Origin: Bacteroidales bacterium
GTDB lineage: Bacteria; Bacteroidota; Bacteroidia; Bacteroidales; GCA-2748055
Length of the DNA: 64,000 bases
Direction: 5' to 3'
Assembly: GCA_020636775.1 (NCBI GenBank)
Contig: JACJXF010000001.1
Coordinates: forward strand, 286,612-350,611
Below the pieces are notes generated by a model that did not search any database, had not been told where the DNA came from, and saw only the letters and a program-made list of their open reading frames with translations. A program made the position numbers and the translations under genes. Positions 17,429-26,428 of this stretch are shown piece by piece (the stretch's first letter is position 1; each line of letters begins with the position of its first letter).

Positions 17429-18589
17429 TCAGGCAAATAAAAATGCCAGAGGATTCTCCTTTGCGATTTTTTTCATTAAAACATCTCCCATTATCGAGCT
17501 AAAACCAGTTTTAAGCGCTCTGAAATGGCCTTCAGTTACCACCATGTAATAATCAGATCCGTAAAGTACTCTGGATCCAATCAGAGAATTCTCCGTAAGC
17601 ATTTTTTTTAGAATTTTCGAATACCTTCTGCTATAAAAGGTATAGGAGAAATCGCTGTATAAAAACTCATAGCGATGCATGAGATCTATTATCCGGTTAA
17701 CCCAATTATCCGAATTCCCCCGCGATAATTTTTTCCATTCATCAACGCCTCCAAAATGTGCAAGATTCAGTTTCAGTTTCGGAAAACGCTCCAGCACAGG
17801 GATCCAGTTCTCAGGCCGGTTAAAAAACTGGGCGTAATCAGCTTTCTTTTTGAAACTGCGGGTAGTGACCTGTTCACTGAAACTTCCGTCAGGCATAAGA
17901 TGAAAACCCCGGATATTTACTATCCTCTTTTTACTGCTGTGTACAATGGCACCGCTGCAGTGTGCAGTAACCGGAATTCTCTTTTCCTCACATATCTCAT
18001 AAACCTTCATTAATTCAGGATGAGAAGGAAGATAACCCAGTGATGGATAAATCTTTACCCCAAAAAATTTATAGGACTCCTTGTCAGAAAATACCTTGCG
18101 GAAATTTTCCTCCATCTGGGGATTATTCGGGTCCATAGCGATAAATGGCAAAACCTGAGCAGGAAATCGATCCCTCAGATCTTTCATTTTCTCAATCTGT
18201 TGCCGGAAATCATCCAGAATCTTTCCCTCTATACCCTGTGTCATATCCATCATCAGGGGACAAATAATCAGATTCTTTTCCGTATAATAATTGAAGAGTT
18301 TTTCCGCGATCTGCTCAGAACTTCTGGATTTCAGGAAGTCAACAAAATAGCCATAATTGCTGAACCTGTCTTTATCGGAAACCCTGATGATTCGATGAAG
18401 AATTCCTTCAATGGAAGATAAAATGAATGGATTCTGTGGGATTCTGATGCCCAGAAACCTGTCGGGTACATCCCTGTAATTAAATACATGGCAATGCACA
18501 TCGAAAAAGACATCCTTTTGCTTAAGAACATCTTTCATGGCCGGCGTTAGCCGGCTATGAGGGTCATTATTGATTTGTGCAAGATCCAC
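17429..18589 (-). CDS. Amidohydrolase-family metal-dependent hydrolase (amidohydrolase_2 type)
   Basis: A 386-residue TIM-barrel hydrolase. Metal-site motifs in order are DVHCHVF (HxH) near residue 30, VTAHCSGA, LNLAHFGG and VLYGSDYY with its Asp near the C-terminus. These fit the amidohydrolase_2 group (decarboxylases and hydrolases of aromatic or lactone substrates); the substrate is unknown. No signal peptide. The start could be GTG at 18589 or ATG at 18538; both keep the HxH motif. It lies 46 bases behind the DUF4412 gene, possibly in one transcript. Its last nine codons overlap the ancestor of the terminator relic found at 16421. Confidence 0.82.
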   Translation of the reverse strand: MDLAQINNDPHSRLTPAMKDVLKQKDVFFDVHCHVFNYRDVPDRFLGIRIPQNPFILSSIEGILHRIIRVSDKDRFSNYGYFVDFLKSRSSEQIAEKLFNYYTEKNLIICPLMMDMTQGIEGKILDDFRQQIEKMKDLRDRFPAQVLPFIAMDPNNPQMEENFRKVFSDKESYKFFGVKIYPSLGYLPSHPELMKVYEICEEKRIPVTAHCSGAIVHSSKKRIVNIRGFHLMPDGSFSEQVTTRSFKKKADYAQFFNRPENWIPVLERFPKLKLNLAHFGGVDEWKKLSRGNSDNWVNRIIDLMHRYEFLYSDFSYTFYSRRYSKILKKMLTENSLIGSRVLYGSDYYMVVTEGHFRALKTGFSSIMGDVLMKKIAKENPLAFLFA

Positions 18590-18635
18590 AATATGAAAAT
18601 AAATGAATCCCTCCCCTCAAATCAACCGCTTAATC

Positions 18636-19685
18636 TTATTTCTTTTCCTTTTCTTTAGGCTCTTCCGAAGGCGCAGAAATATTCATCGTCATGACATTAT
18701 ATCCTATGGTACTTATTTTCCCGGATTGTTTAGGATTTACTTCTTTAACTATCATATGCGAGCGTTGCTTGCTTCCTTTCTTTTGATAGTCGGATTCCAT
18801 AACAAAGCCATTTGTTCTCCCGGTATAAAGTGAATTGAAAATATTTGAACTGTACATTTTTCCCCATAAATCGGCCGATAGATCATTGGTCATCCAATAG
18901 CTTACCATATCCTCTTCGTCCTCATAATAGTATTCATCGCACTTATAACCGGCAATGGTTTTTGTTTTACCGGTCTTTTTAAAATTTGAATAATAGTCCT
19001 GAACCTTTGCTTCATCCGCAGCTTTTGTGTCGGAAGCATCTCCGGCAGTTTCGCCGGCACTTTTAATATCATTAAGAGGTGTGGCAATACCGGTTTTGTC
19101 GCTTCCGTCATTTGATAAGATAAGCATCAGCTTATTGTCGTAATCAAAAATCATTGTGGAATTACCCTTATTCTGATCCTTAAATTCCATGGCAAATCCA
19201 TTGTCCTTATCCGAGTAGCGTGTATTGTATGCAACCACCCCGTCAGTTTTACCATCTTCATCCCAGGCTTGCATATCCATAAGAATATTCCCTGTATACT
19301 CATAGATATCCTTCATATTAGCCGGACGTGTCATATTTATTCCCAGCTTACCCATCATGGCTTTGGCCATTGCATCATCGGAGGAAGAGTTGGAAGATTT
19401 GCTGCTGCCTGAACTTTGTTCTGAATCATCCGCTGCGGCTGGTTCGGAACTCTGGGTCTCCACTTCCTTCCCGTCTTTATCGAGAACCTTGGACTTTAGC
19501 TTGTTAAACTGCTTGTCTACCGCAGAGTTAATCTGTGAGTCAACCTCTTTATCAGCATCATATACCGCCCTGTTCTTGGCTGTGTGGGCTTTGGATTTTG
19601 CATAGCCCTCGAGTATCTGTGCATTCAAATTTACTAATCCTGCTAACAGACTTACCGTTACGAAAAAAATTATACGCTTTTTCAT
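18636..19685 (-). CDS. DUF4412-domain exported protein
   Basis: A 349-residue protein with a signal peptide (about 1-22, ending NAQ), an N-terminal charged helical region, a low-complexity Ser/Asp/Glu-rich stretch (about 75-105), and a C-terminal DUF4412-like domain from about residue 125 (NILMDMQAWDEDGK through GYNVMTMNIS) containing the central IAGYKCDEYYYED motif. Proteins of this type are periplasmic or outer-membrane-associated in Bacteroidota and have no assigned function. It sits between a HEAT-like gene (78 bases upstream) and the amidohydrolase, all on the minus strand. Confidence 0.75.
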   Translation of the reverse strand: MKKRIIFFVTVSLLAGLVNLNAQILEGYAKSKAHTAKNRAVYDADKEVDSQINSAVDKQFNKLKSKVLDKDGKEVETQSSEPAAADDSEQSSGSSKSSNSSSDDAMAKAMMGKLGINMTRPANMKDIYEYTGNILMDMQAWDEDGKTDGVVAYNTRYSDKDNGFAMEFKDQNKGNSTMIFDYDNKLMLILSNDGSDKTGIATPLNDIKSAGETAGDASDTKAADEAKVQDYYSNFKKTGKTKTIAGYKCDEYYYEDEEDMVSYWMTNDLSADLWGKMYSSNIFNSLYTGRTNGFVMESDYQKKGSKQRSHMIVKEVNPKQSGKISTIGYNVMTMNISAPSEEPKEKEKK

Positions 19686-19763
19686 TTTGATTAAAATTGA
19701 TTATTCAATTATATATGAAGAATAAGATAGCAAATTAAGACAAAAAGAAATGGCTTCAAATAC

Positions 19764-20291
19764 CTACAAAACAATTTTCTGTCTTATTAACTGCTTTTTT
19801 ATCTGTCTGACCCTTGAAATATAAGCAACCGAATTCCTTGGTGCCTGCTCCTCAAGAATTTCCATGAATTCTCTTTCCAGATCCGGGTAATACTTAATAT
19901 GATTGGCTATAATCTGCATGCAATGCACTTTTTCAGCCACTGTTTTGTCTTCTGCTGATATCCACTCAAAACAAATATCGATTAAAAATCCCTGTAAATC
20001 TTTATCAATCTCAGTGCGGGCAAATATTTTAAGCAGACTCCTGCGGGTGCCCGGATGTGAAAAGTTTCGAAGTTCCGAAATGAGCTCGGGAATATATGGA
20101 GTAATTAATTCGGGATGCTTTTGGGTTATTCCTTCTACTACCCAGGCTGCCCGCATAGGAAGAGGGTCTTTTTCTTCAAGTATGAAAGCAATCAGTTCCC
20201 TGAAATAAAGCTCCTTATCGCCCACAGCATGAATGACAAAGTCGGCATTCCTGCGCGACAGTTCTGATAAAAGCTGGGTTTTTAAATCCAT
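19764..20291 (-). CDS. HEAT-like repeat protein of unknown function
   Basis: A 175-residue all-helical protein. It has several short amphipathic helix pairs (for example MRAAWVVEGITQKHPELITPYIPELISEL, listed here only as helix boundaries at residues about 45-75) typical of HEAT/ARM packing. There is no signal peptide, so it is cytoplasmic. A longer reading begins with TTG at 20297, but ATG at 20291 follows two codons later and is preferred. A complete promoter lies just upstream, giving a very short leader. Function is unknown. Confidence 0.65.
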   Translation of the reverse strand: MDLKTQLLSELSRRNADFVIHAVGDKELYFRELIAFILEEKDPLPMRAAWVVEGITQKHPELITPYIPELISELRNFSHPGTRRSLLKIFARTEIDKDLQGFLIDICFEWISAEDKTVAEKVHCMQIIANHIKYYPDLEREFMEILEEQAPRNSVAYISRVRQIKKQLIRQKIVL

Positions 20292-20307
20292 ATCCAAGTA
20301 TTCTGAT

Positions 20308-20338
20308 CAAAATTATTTAACTAATGAATCAAAATCAA
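20308..20338 (-). promoter_or_regulatory. Promoter of the HEAT-like gene
   Basis: On the minus strand TTG (20336-20338), 20 bases, then TAATTTTG (20308-20315). Both elements and spacing match the Bacteroidota consensus. The predicted transcript would start about 10 bases before the ATG. Confidence 0.68.
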
Positions 20339-20691
20339 ATTTTATTATTTTGTTTTTGATATAGTAATCAATTTTTTAAGCGAAGTTCCCGCTTTGCGGG
20401 ATCGCAAGGTTCACAAATTATACGCAGTAATAAAATTATTCTGTCAGAGCCTGTTTTCTGCATTTTGCCTTTTGGAATAAAAAAAGACTAATGGAAAAAG
20501 GAAAATACATTTACGCTTCCCATACAGCAGAATTTTTAGATCTGCCATAAGGCGGGCGACTAAAATCGGTATTGTAATTCAACTATTAATAATCGCTTTT
20601 TGAGTAATAAATTTCTTCAAAAAGTTCCCTAATCACAGGAATCGGGTTTTATTGCAGCTGATTAAATAATACTTTTATACAAAAGATTTTG
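20339..20691. other. Intergenic region before the AraC-MGMT gene
   Basis: About 350 bases with no supported gene. It has the palindrome TCCCGC TTT GCGGGA at 20387-20401 inside a G/C-rich patch, and otherwise AT-rich DNA. Confidence 0.55.
20387..20401. repeat. G/C-rich palindrome TCCCGCTTTGCGGGA
   Basis: A perfect 6-bp stem with a TTT loop. It resembles CCCGC ACA GCGGG at 60019-60031, including the following GAT, and is a candidate REP-like dispersed element. Confidence 0.6.
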
Positions 20692-21522
20692 ATGACCAAT
20701 TTTGATAAAATAGAGAAAGCCATTCAATACCTGCTGGAAAATTACAGGGAACAGCCTGGTTTATTTGATTTGTCGGAAGAGGCGGGGTTTAGCCAGGCTC
20801 ATTTTCAAAAAATCTTTAAAGACTGGGCCGGAGTAAGTCCAAAAAAGTTCCTCCAGTTTATTAGTATTGAACATGCCAAAAAATTGCTGAAAACAAAACA
20901 ATCAGTTTTTGATGCAAGTCATAATACTGGTCTCTCCGGCACCTCTCGTCTTCATGACCTGTTTATTACTATTGAAGGGATGACTCCCGGTGAATACAGG
21001 AATGGTGGAAAAGGCCTGATAATTTCATGGGAAATTTACCCAAGTCCTTTCGGGGAAACTATCCTTGCATCAACAGAAAAAGGAATCTGCTATATGGCTT
21101 TCACTGACAACAATGCCCGAAGTTTTAAAGATTTACAAGGTTTTTTGCCGGGAGCAGAATTCAAGAGGAAAAGGGACTCTCAACACACGGCTGCTATGTC
21201 CATTTTTTCTGATGATCCCGCTGATATTGAGAAAATACGATTGCATCTTCACGCTTCACCTTTTCAGTTAAAGGTTTGGCAGGCATTGCTGAAAATTCCG
21301 TCCGGAAAGCTCACCAGTTATTCCAGTCTGGCCGGTTATCTTGGATCCGAAAAAGCTTCGCGGGCAGTGGGCTCAGCACTGGCAGAAAACCCGGTGGCTT
21401 ACCTTATACCCTGTCACAGGGTAATAAAATCCAGCGGATTATTGGGGGAATATCACTGGGGGCGTATCCGCAAAGCAGCCATGCTGGGAAAAGAAATGGC
21501 TGCTGAGGAAGGAAAACATTAG
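20692..21522 (+). CDS. AraC-type HTH fused to methylated-DNA-protein cysteine methyltransferase
   Basis: A 276-residue protein. The first 100 residues form an AraC-type helix-turn-helix (LSEEAGFSQAHFQKIFKDWAG and a second HTH ending MTPGEYRNGG). The rest is the O6-alkylguanine-DNA alkyltransferase fold, with the active-site PCHRVIKSSG motif (Cys241) and the preceding ASRAVGSAL helix. It removes alkyl groups from guanine by suicidal transfer to Cys. The Ada zinc domain that senses phosphotriesters is absent, so if it regulates transcription it must do so differently. ATG at 20692 is preferred to TTG one codon earlier. Its stop codon overlaps that of the convergent sulfatase-like gene. Confidence 0.92.
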   Translation: MTNFDKIEKAIQYLLENYREQPGLFDLSEEAGFSQAHFQKIFKDWAGVSPKKFLQFISIEHAKKLLKTKQSVFDASHNTGLSGTSRLHDLFITIEGMTPGEYRNGGKGLIISWEIYPSPFGETILASTEKGICYMAFTDNNARSFKDLQGFLPGAEFKRKRDSQHTAAMSIFSDDPADIEKIRLHLHASPFQLKVWQALLKIPSGKLTSYSSLAGYLGSEKASRAVGSALAENPVAYLIPCHRVIKSSGLLGEYHWGRIRKAAMLGKEMAAEEGKH

Positions 21523-23003
21523 TCTTTCAAACCAATGCGATTTGCTTCCTGCTTAAATATTTTCTTCATGCCTCTTATTTCCTGAGGAGCATCTTCAGCC
21601 AGATTTTCCAGTTCACAACGGTCACTTTCAATATCATAGATCTGCCAATCCTCATCATTTTCATCAAAGACAATTTTATAGTCCTCCATACGAAGAGCTT
21701 TTCTTCCTTCGAACTCCCAAATCAGGTATTCATGTTCCTCGGGTTCCTCTCCCGTAAAGAATGGCAGCAGACTAATCCCCTCGAAAGGCAGTATGGCATT
21801 TCCATTTAATGTGTCAGGATAAATAGCTCCTGAAAGCTCAAGCATTGTAGGCAAAATATCGATTACATGGGTGGGCATACTGCTGATTCCGGCCTCATCA
21901 ATTCCTCCGGGCCAGTATGCGATAAAAGGAGATGAAATGCCTCCTTCACGCACATATTGACTGTAATATTTAAAGGGAGTATTGGTAATCCTTGGTTCCG
22001 GATCCAAAGTTTTGGCATACAGCCCGGAATTAATTGCGCTATCTTGTTCCGAAGAATTGTTTTCATATAGCTGCTCACGAACAATTCTGCTTCCATTATC
22101 GGAAAAAAAGATAATCAGTGTATTATCGGCCTTACCCTTTTTTTGGAGTTCTTCCAATATTCTCCCGATTTCCTGATCCATATGTTCAACGGAATTTGCA
22201 TATGTTTCCATTTTCCACGCCCAGTCTTCTTTCAAACTTGAATCTGCCTGATCCCAATCCGGCAATTCCGGATCATCAGCGGAAATATTTTCATTAATAC
22301 CCAGAATGCCATTATTGATAAGCTTAAGGTAACGGGCTTCCCTTGTCTTTACCCAACCCTCGCTGTATCTTGCTAGATACTTCAGACTGTCGTCCCTGAT
22401 CATTGGATCAGACCAGGCTGGTACCGGGTATGACAGGTAAATAAAAAAGGGATTATGCGTTTTATCGCAGGAATCAATAAAATCAATTACCCCCGAGCTA
22501 AGAAAATGGGAGATATCGGTAGAAAGTGATGGCTCTCCCAACCTCCCTTGTGAATTATATCCGGGATAAACAAAATTTGAAAAGCCCCGGTATAATGAGG
22601 TATTTGGAACACTGTCACCTGACATCCATGTGCCTGCAAGCAAAGTGCTGTACCCGGCCGCATTCATCAGTTCTGCAATACTTAAACATTGATTATTCAG
22701 GGATAAATCGCCTTCATTCATGCATTGCGGAGGATAGAGTCCTGTAAGAATAGAGGCAGTGGTCTGAAAAGAGCCGGCGTTATCATAAAAATGTGTAAGA
22801 ACCAGCCCTTTTTCTGCCATGAGATCGAGGTTGGGAGTATTAATCTCAGATCCCAGGTAAGCAATGTCAGAATAACCTAAGTCTTCAGCGAGAATAATAA
22901 TTACATTCGGCTTTAATGCTTTGGTTGAATCATGATCGACTATAGTGCAGGAGAATAAGAACAGGGGTGCAAATAAAAGCACATGTTTAAAGGTATATTT
23001 CAT
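21519..23003 (-). CDS. Sulfatase-fold lipoprotein with degenerate active site
   Basis: A 494-residue lipoprotein (lipobox LFSC, Cys19) of the alkaline-phosphatase/sulfatase superfamily. The fold is clear from IIILAEDLGYSD, ASILTGLYPPQ, IIFFSDNG and the C-terminal LLPFFTGEEPEEHEYLIWEFEG. The active site is not: the C/S-x-P-x-R signature that yields formylglycine is S78-F-Q-T-T; the usual GKWHLG (catalytic Lys and His) is G124-T-W-M; the first metal-binding Asp pair is Glu40-Asp41. It is therefore probably not a working sulfatase. It is translated 5 bases after the PhoD-like lipoprotein, so the two form one unit. A binding or scaffold role is inference. Confidence 0.85.
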   Translation of the reverse strand: MKYTFKHVLLFAPLFLFSCTIVDHDSTKALKPNVIIILAEDLGYSDIAYLGSEINTPNLDLMAEKGLVLTHFYDNAGSFQTTASILTGLYPPQCMNEGDLSLNNQCLSIAELMNAAGYSTLLAGTWMSGDSVPNTSLYRGFSNFVYPGYNSQGRLGEPSLSTDISHFLSSGVIDFIDSCDKTHNPFFIYLSYPVPAWSDPMIRDDSLKYLARYSEGWVKTREARYLKLINNGILGINENISADDPELPDWDQADSSLKEDWAWKMETYANSVEHMDQEIGRILEELQKKGKADNTLIIFFSDNGSRIVREQLYENNSSEQDSAINSGLYAKTLDPEPRITNTPFKYYSQYVREGGISSPFIAYWPGGIDEAGISSMPTHVIDILPTMLELSGAIYPDTLNGNAILPFEGISLLPFFTGEEPEEHEYLIWEFEGRKALRMEDYKIVFDENDEDWQIYDIESDRCELENLAEDAPQEIRGMKKIFKQEANRIGLKD

Positions 23004-23008
23004 TGAAT

Positions 23009-24478
23009 CTAGTATTTTTTTACTGCATACAATAAGGTTTTCTGATCGTCGAAAAATTTGAAAAGAAGGAAAGGGAAATTATATTCATCCCGCGATGATT
23101 CTACAATAAGGAAGCCTCCGGAGGCAGATTTCTGGCAATAGGGCTGTACAATTTTACCTTCAGGATCAGTAGATAACGAATCCCCCGGAACCACACCCGG
23201 TCTGGCATTTGCATCAACGATTGCTCCACATGAGAACTCTTCAAAACCGGTGGGATCGATAGAGTGATATTGCCAGTGTCTGTCACCGCAAATAAAATAC
23301 AATCCATGGTTTCGGAATCCGTTTTCCTTTAACCAGAAAAACAAACTGTCGCGCTCTGTTCTGAATCCCCCGAAATTAGTATGATTATCTCTTTTGTCCG
23401 CATCATCAGGACCAATTAAAGGTGTAGGACTAATAATCAGCTTAAAAGGGGCAGTGCTCTCCAGTAAAGTATTCTTTAACCAGTTTAATTGCTCCTTTCC
23501 CCATATGCTTTTATCCTTATTGTCGGCCATTCCGTTTGGACTTCGGAAAAATCTTCCTTCCAGCATCCATATCTGCACATCATGATTTAATCTGTAGGTT
23601 CTGCAGCTGCTTTTTAAAGGGATATTATTTGCTGTAAGAGGGAGCTGCTCGTAAAATACTTCTTTCCCCAGGGCGGCGGAAGGAATCAGTTTTTCGCCAT
23701 TCTCATCATATTCCAGTGTATCGCAATCATTAAAACGAAAATCATGATCATCTATCATCCAGTAGGAAGGCACAGTGGCCAGCATTGAGGTAAAATCCTT
23801 CATGGAAAACAAACGATGCCAGTGCAATCTCATGCTTTCCCTGTCAATTGCGGAAGATTGCTGAGGCTTATCATAATAAACATTATCACCATTACCGATC
23901 CAGAAATCAGGCTTACACAATGCAATATTATGAAAGGCCGGAAAACCCTTCAGGATTTCATTTTCATCTGCCGGAGAGATACCATCCTGAATATTTCCGG
24001 TCCTGAAACCCTGATAATTCATTCCGGTAACCACAGCGAAGCTGACATTTTTGTTGGATTCGGCTGTTGACAGAGTTCTGAAGCTGTTCCAGGGTCCTGT
24101 GGTAAAATTACCAGAGTCCCTTCCATAACATGCCTGATAAAAATACCTCAGCCCGGGATCAAGTTTCGTGAATTCAAAGCGGGCAATAAAATCATTTTCC
24201 TCAGAAACATGATAAAAAGGACTTTCCATGCAGGAATCCTTCCCGGGATCAGCAGTAATCCTGAATTTGACATAACCTTCAATACCGGGTACGTCATTCA
24301 TCACAAGGCTATCGGTTTTCTGAAGTCTGGCCTCGACGATGACCGAGTTCTGACTGACTTCACCTGAGAACAAGGTACAATAATATTCATCCAGTTGCAT
24401 AGGTGAATGACATTGCATAAGGAAGCCGAGGGCTGCAATAAGTATCAGAATGAGGATGTACTTCTTACCTGGATTCAT
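23009..24478 (-). CDS. PhoD-like phosphatase/phosphodiesterase lipoprotein
   Basis: A 489-residue lipoprotein (lipobox LMQC, Cys23 from this start). After an N-terminal Ig-like domain (to about residue 135) comes a PhoD-type metallophosphatase domain with DFWIGNGDNVYYD, the YWMIDDHDFRFND pair of Asp/His ligands and ICGDRHWQYHS. PhoD enzymes are Ca/Fe-dependent phosphomonoesterases or phosphodiesterases. The catalytic motifs look intact, in contrast with its neighbour. A reading from GTG at 24493 adds five residues; ATG at 24478 gives a more regular lipoprotein signal. It precedes the degenerate sulfatase gene by 5 bases. Confidence 0.85.
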   Translation of the reverse strand: MNPGKKYILILILIAALGFLMQCHSPMQLDEYYCTLFSGEVSQNSVIVEARLQKTDSLVMNDVPGIEGYVKFRITADPGKDSCMESPFYHVSEENDFIARFEFTKLDPGLRYFYQACYGRDSGNFTTGPWNSFRTLSTAESNKNVSFAVVTGMNYQGFRTGNIQDGISPADENEILKGFPAFHNIALCKPDFWIGNGDNVYYDKPQQSSAIDRESMRLHWHRLFSMKDFTSMLATVPSYWMIDDHDFRFNDCDTLEYDENGEKLIPSAALGKEVFYEQLPLTANNIPLKSSCRTYRLNHDVQIWMLEGRFFRSPNGMADNKDKSIWGKEQLNWLKNTLLESTAPFKLIISPTPLIGPDDADKRDNHTNFGGFRTERDSLFFWLKENGFRNHGLYFICGDRHWQYHSIDPTGFEEFSCGAIVDANARPGVVPGDSLSTDPEGKIVQPYCQKSASGGFLIVESSRDEYNFPFLLFKFFDDQKTLLYAVKKY

Positions 24479-24570
24479 CGGGGGCAGATTCACAATTACA
24501 GAGGATCAAAGATACATCCTCCAAAGACTAAAACAAATGAACAGGCCCGCATTATGAAGCCTATTAAATA

Positions 24571-24600
24571 AAAAAGGGTGAGAAAAAGTATTTCCCACCC
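24571..24600 (-). terminator. Terminator of the Gfo/Idh oxidoreductase gene
   Basis: A 10-bp stem with one mismatch (24576-24585 with 24591-24600, GGGTGGGAAA on the minus strand) followed by a minus-strand T run. It starts 20 bases past the stop at 24621. Confidence 0.87.
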
Positions 24601-24620
24601 CTAATATTAACTCAATACAA

Positions 24621-26117
24621 TCAGGCAGGCATTTCAGGAAGTGACCAGCCTTCGCGGTATTTGTGTTTTACCAGATTATTTGAAAACTCTTTGGCACTGA
24701 CAGGATCCGTCCATTTTTTATTGAATGTAGGATGTCCGTCGTGAATACTGAATCCATCCTCCACAACAATTTTTATCTGTTCCGAATCATTGATGTTGGT
24801 AAATTCCATCTTTTCGCCATTCCACTCCAGTTCCTTATTCAGGGTCTGAAGTCTGACAGCCATTACGCCCATAACCACCATTTCGTTAAAAGGACCGGCT
24901 GCTGAGAAAGGTGAAGCCGTTTCAATACGGTTTTCCGGATTTTCTTTAGCTGCACGAACCCAGTCCATTTCGTGGGAAGTTTCGATACGGCGAATAGTCT
25001 GAGGAACATTCGGCACGCTACCTGAAAGCAGCCAGGGATCTTTGCCATAGCATCCACAAACAAGCGTGTCTTTAGTACCATGGAAAATAACTCCTCCGCC
25101 ATCATCATCCATACTTCTTCCGGCTGGCCATCCTGCAGGATATGAAGGCTGAAGACCTCCATCGTACCAGTACACCTCAACTTCCGGTAATTTTACCTTA
25201 ACATCTTTGGGTTGTACCCTTGCAGGGAAGGTAAGTTTAACCTTTTGAGCATTGGGAGCACTATCGGTAAGCAGCAGGGTTGAAGATCCCTGGGCCTTGG
25301 TTGGATATTTAAGTTTAAGACCCACAAATACAGGATGAAGAATATGGCAGGCCATATCACCCAAAGCACCTGTACCAAAATCCCACCAGCCTCTCCAGTT
25401 CCAGGGAGTATATATTTCATGGTAAGGACGCACAGGAGCCGGGCCCAGGAACAGGTCCCAGTCGAGAGTTTCAGGAACCGGCATTGCCTGCTCGGGCCGC
25501 TTAAGACCCTGGGGCCATATAGGGCGATCAGTGAAGGCTTCCACCTTGGTTACTTCGCCTATTTCACCATTCCATATCCATTCACATATTTTACGAACGC
25601 CTTCTCCCGATGAACCCTGGTTTCCCATCTGGGTTGCTACCTTATGTTTAGCAGAAAGTCTGGTGAGCAAACGTGATTCGTAAACCGAATGAGTAAGAGG
25701 CTTTTGCACATAGGCATGTTTACCCATAGCAATAGCATTCGCTGCAGCAATTGCGTGTGTATGATCGGCAGTCGCAACCACAACGGCATCTATGGATTTT
25801 CCAAGCTCATCATACATCCTTCTGAAATCCTTGTATTTTCCGGCTTTCGGGAAATAGTCAAATACCCTCTTACTGTAATTCCAGTCAACATCACATAATC
25901 CAACGATGTTTTCGGATTCCATGTTTTTAAGGTTAGCAAAGCCCATTCCCCCTACCCCAATACCTGCAATGTTGAGCTTATCGCTGGGAGCGGTTCTTCC
26001 TCTGGCGCTTATAATTCCGGAAGGAAGGATTGTCAGACCAGCAGCAGCAGTAGCGCTGGTAACCATGAATTGCCTCCGTGAAATTCCTGGTTTTTTGTTG
26101 TTTTTTGAGTTACTCAT
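24621..26117 (-). CDS. Tat-exported Gfo/Idh/MocA-family oxidoreductase
   Basis: A 498-residue NAD(P)-dependent oxidoreductase. The twin-arginine signal ISRRQFMVTSATAAAG (about residues 12-27) sends it folded to the periplasm. The Rossmann motif GIGVGGMG (about 52-59) is followed by the family segment YVQKPLTHSV, with the EKP-like Lys region as QKP. Tat-exported Gfo/Idh proteins in Bacteroidota usually act on sugars or sugar acids; the substrate here is unknown. It is a single-gene unit with its own terminator, divergent from the AlbA_2 gene across a 311-base gap. Confidence 0.9.
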   Translation of the reverse strand: MSNSKNNKKPGISRRQFMVTSATAAAGLTILPSGIISARGRTAPSDKLNIAGIGVGGMGFANLKNMESENIVGLCDVDWNYSKRVFDYFPKAGKYKDFRRMYDELGKSIDAVVVATADHTHAIAAANAIAMGKHAYVQKPLTHSVYESRLLTRLSAKHKVATQMGNQGSSGEGVRKICEWIWNGEIGEVTKVEAFTDRPIWPQGLKRPEQAMPVPETLDWDLFLGPAPVRPYHEIYTPWNWRGWWDFGTGALGDMACHILHPVFVGLKLKYPTKAQGSSTLLLTDSAPNAQKVKLTFPARVQPKDVKVKLPEVEVYWYDGGLQPSYPAGWPAGRSMDDDGGGVIFHGTKDTLVCGCYGKDPWLLSGSVPNVPQTIRRIETSHEMDWVRAAKENPENRIETASPFSAAGPFNEMVVMGVMAVRLQTLNKELEWNGEKMEFTNINDSEQIKIVVEDGFSIHDGHPTFNKKWTDPVSAKEFSNNLVKHKYREGWSLPEMPA

Positions 26118-26428
26118 TTTAAAGTTAAATTTAATGGTAGTAAGCTAAAATTTGCGATCAGAAATATAATAAAACAAGTTGTCAAATCCCAATTACTATC
26201 CAAACTTGTTACATTTTCCAAAAGCTGGAAGTGAGTTTGCAATCCCTTCAATTTGACTTTTAATACTTTAAAAATAATTATTGGTCTGATTAACACGAAA
26301 TAAAGTTTTTTCGGAGGGAATTTAAGGGGATGCAATATTTCTTTCAAATTAAAGTAAACACAAAACGAAGATTGGGGTTTTAAGATCTGCACATAATCAG
26401 TAATTTTATTCTCTAAAAAGTTTATTCC
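26118..26428. other. AT-rich intergenic region
   Basis: Between two divergent genes; no gene supported. A minus-strand open frame crosses it but is rich in Leu, Phe and Asn, has no domain and overlaps the next gene, so it is probably chance. Confidence 0.5.
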
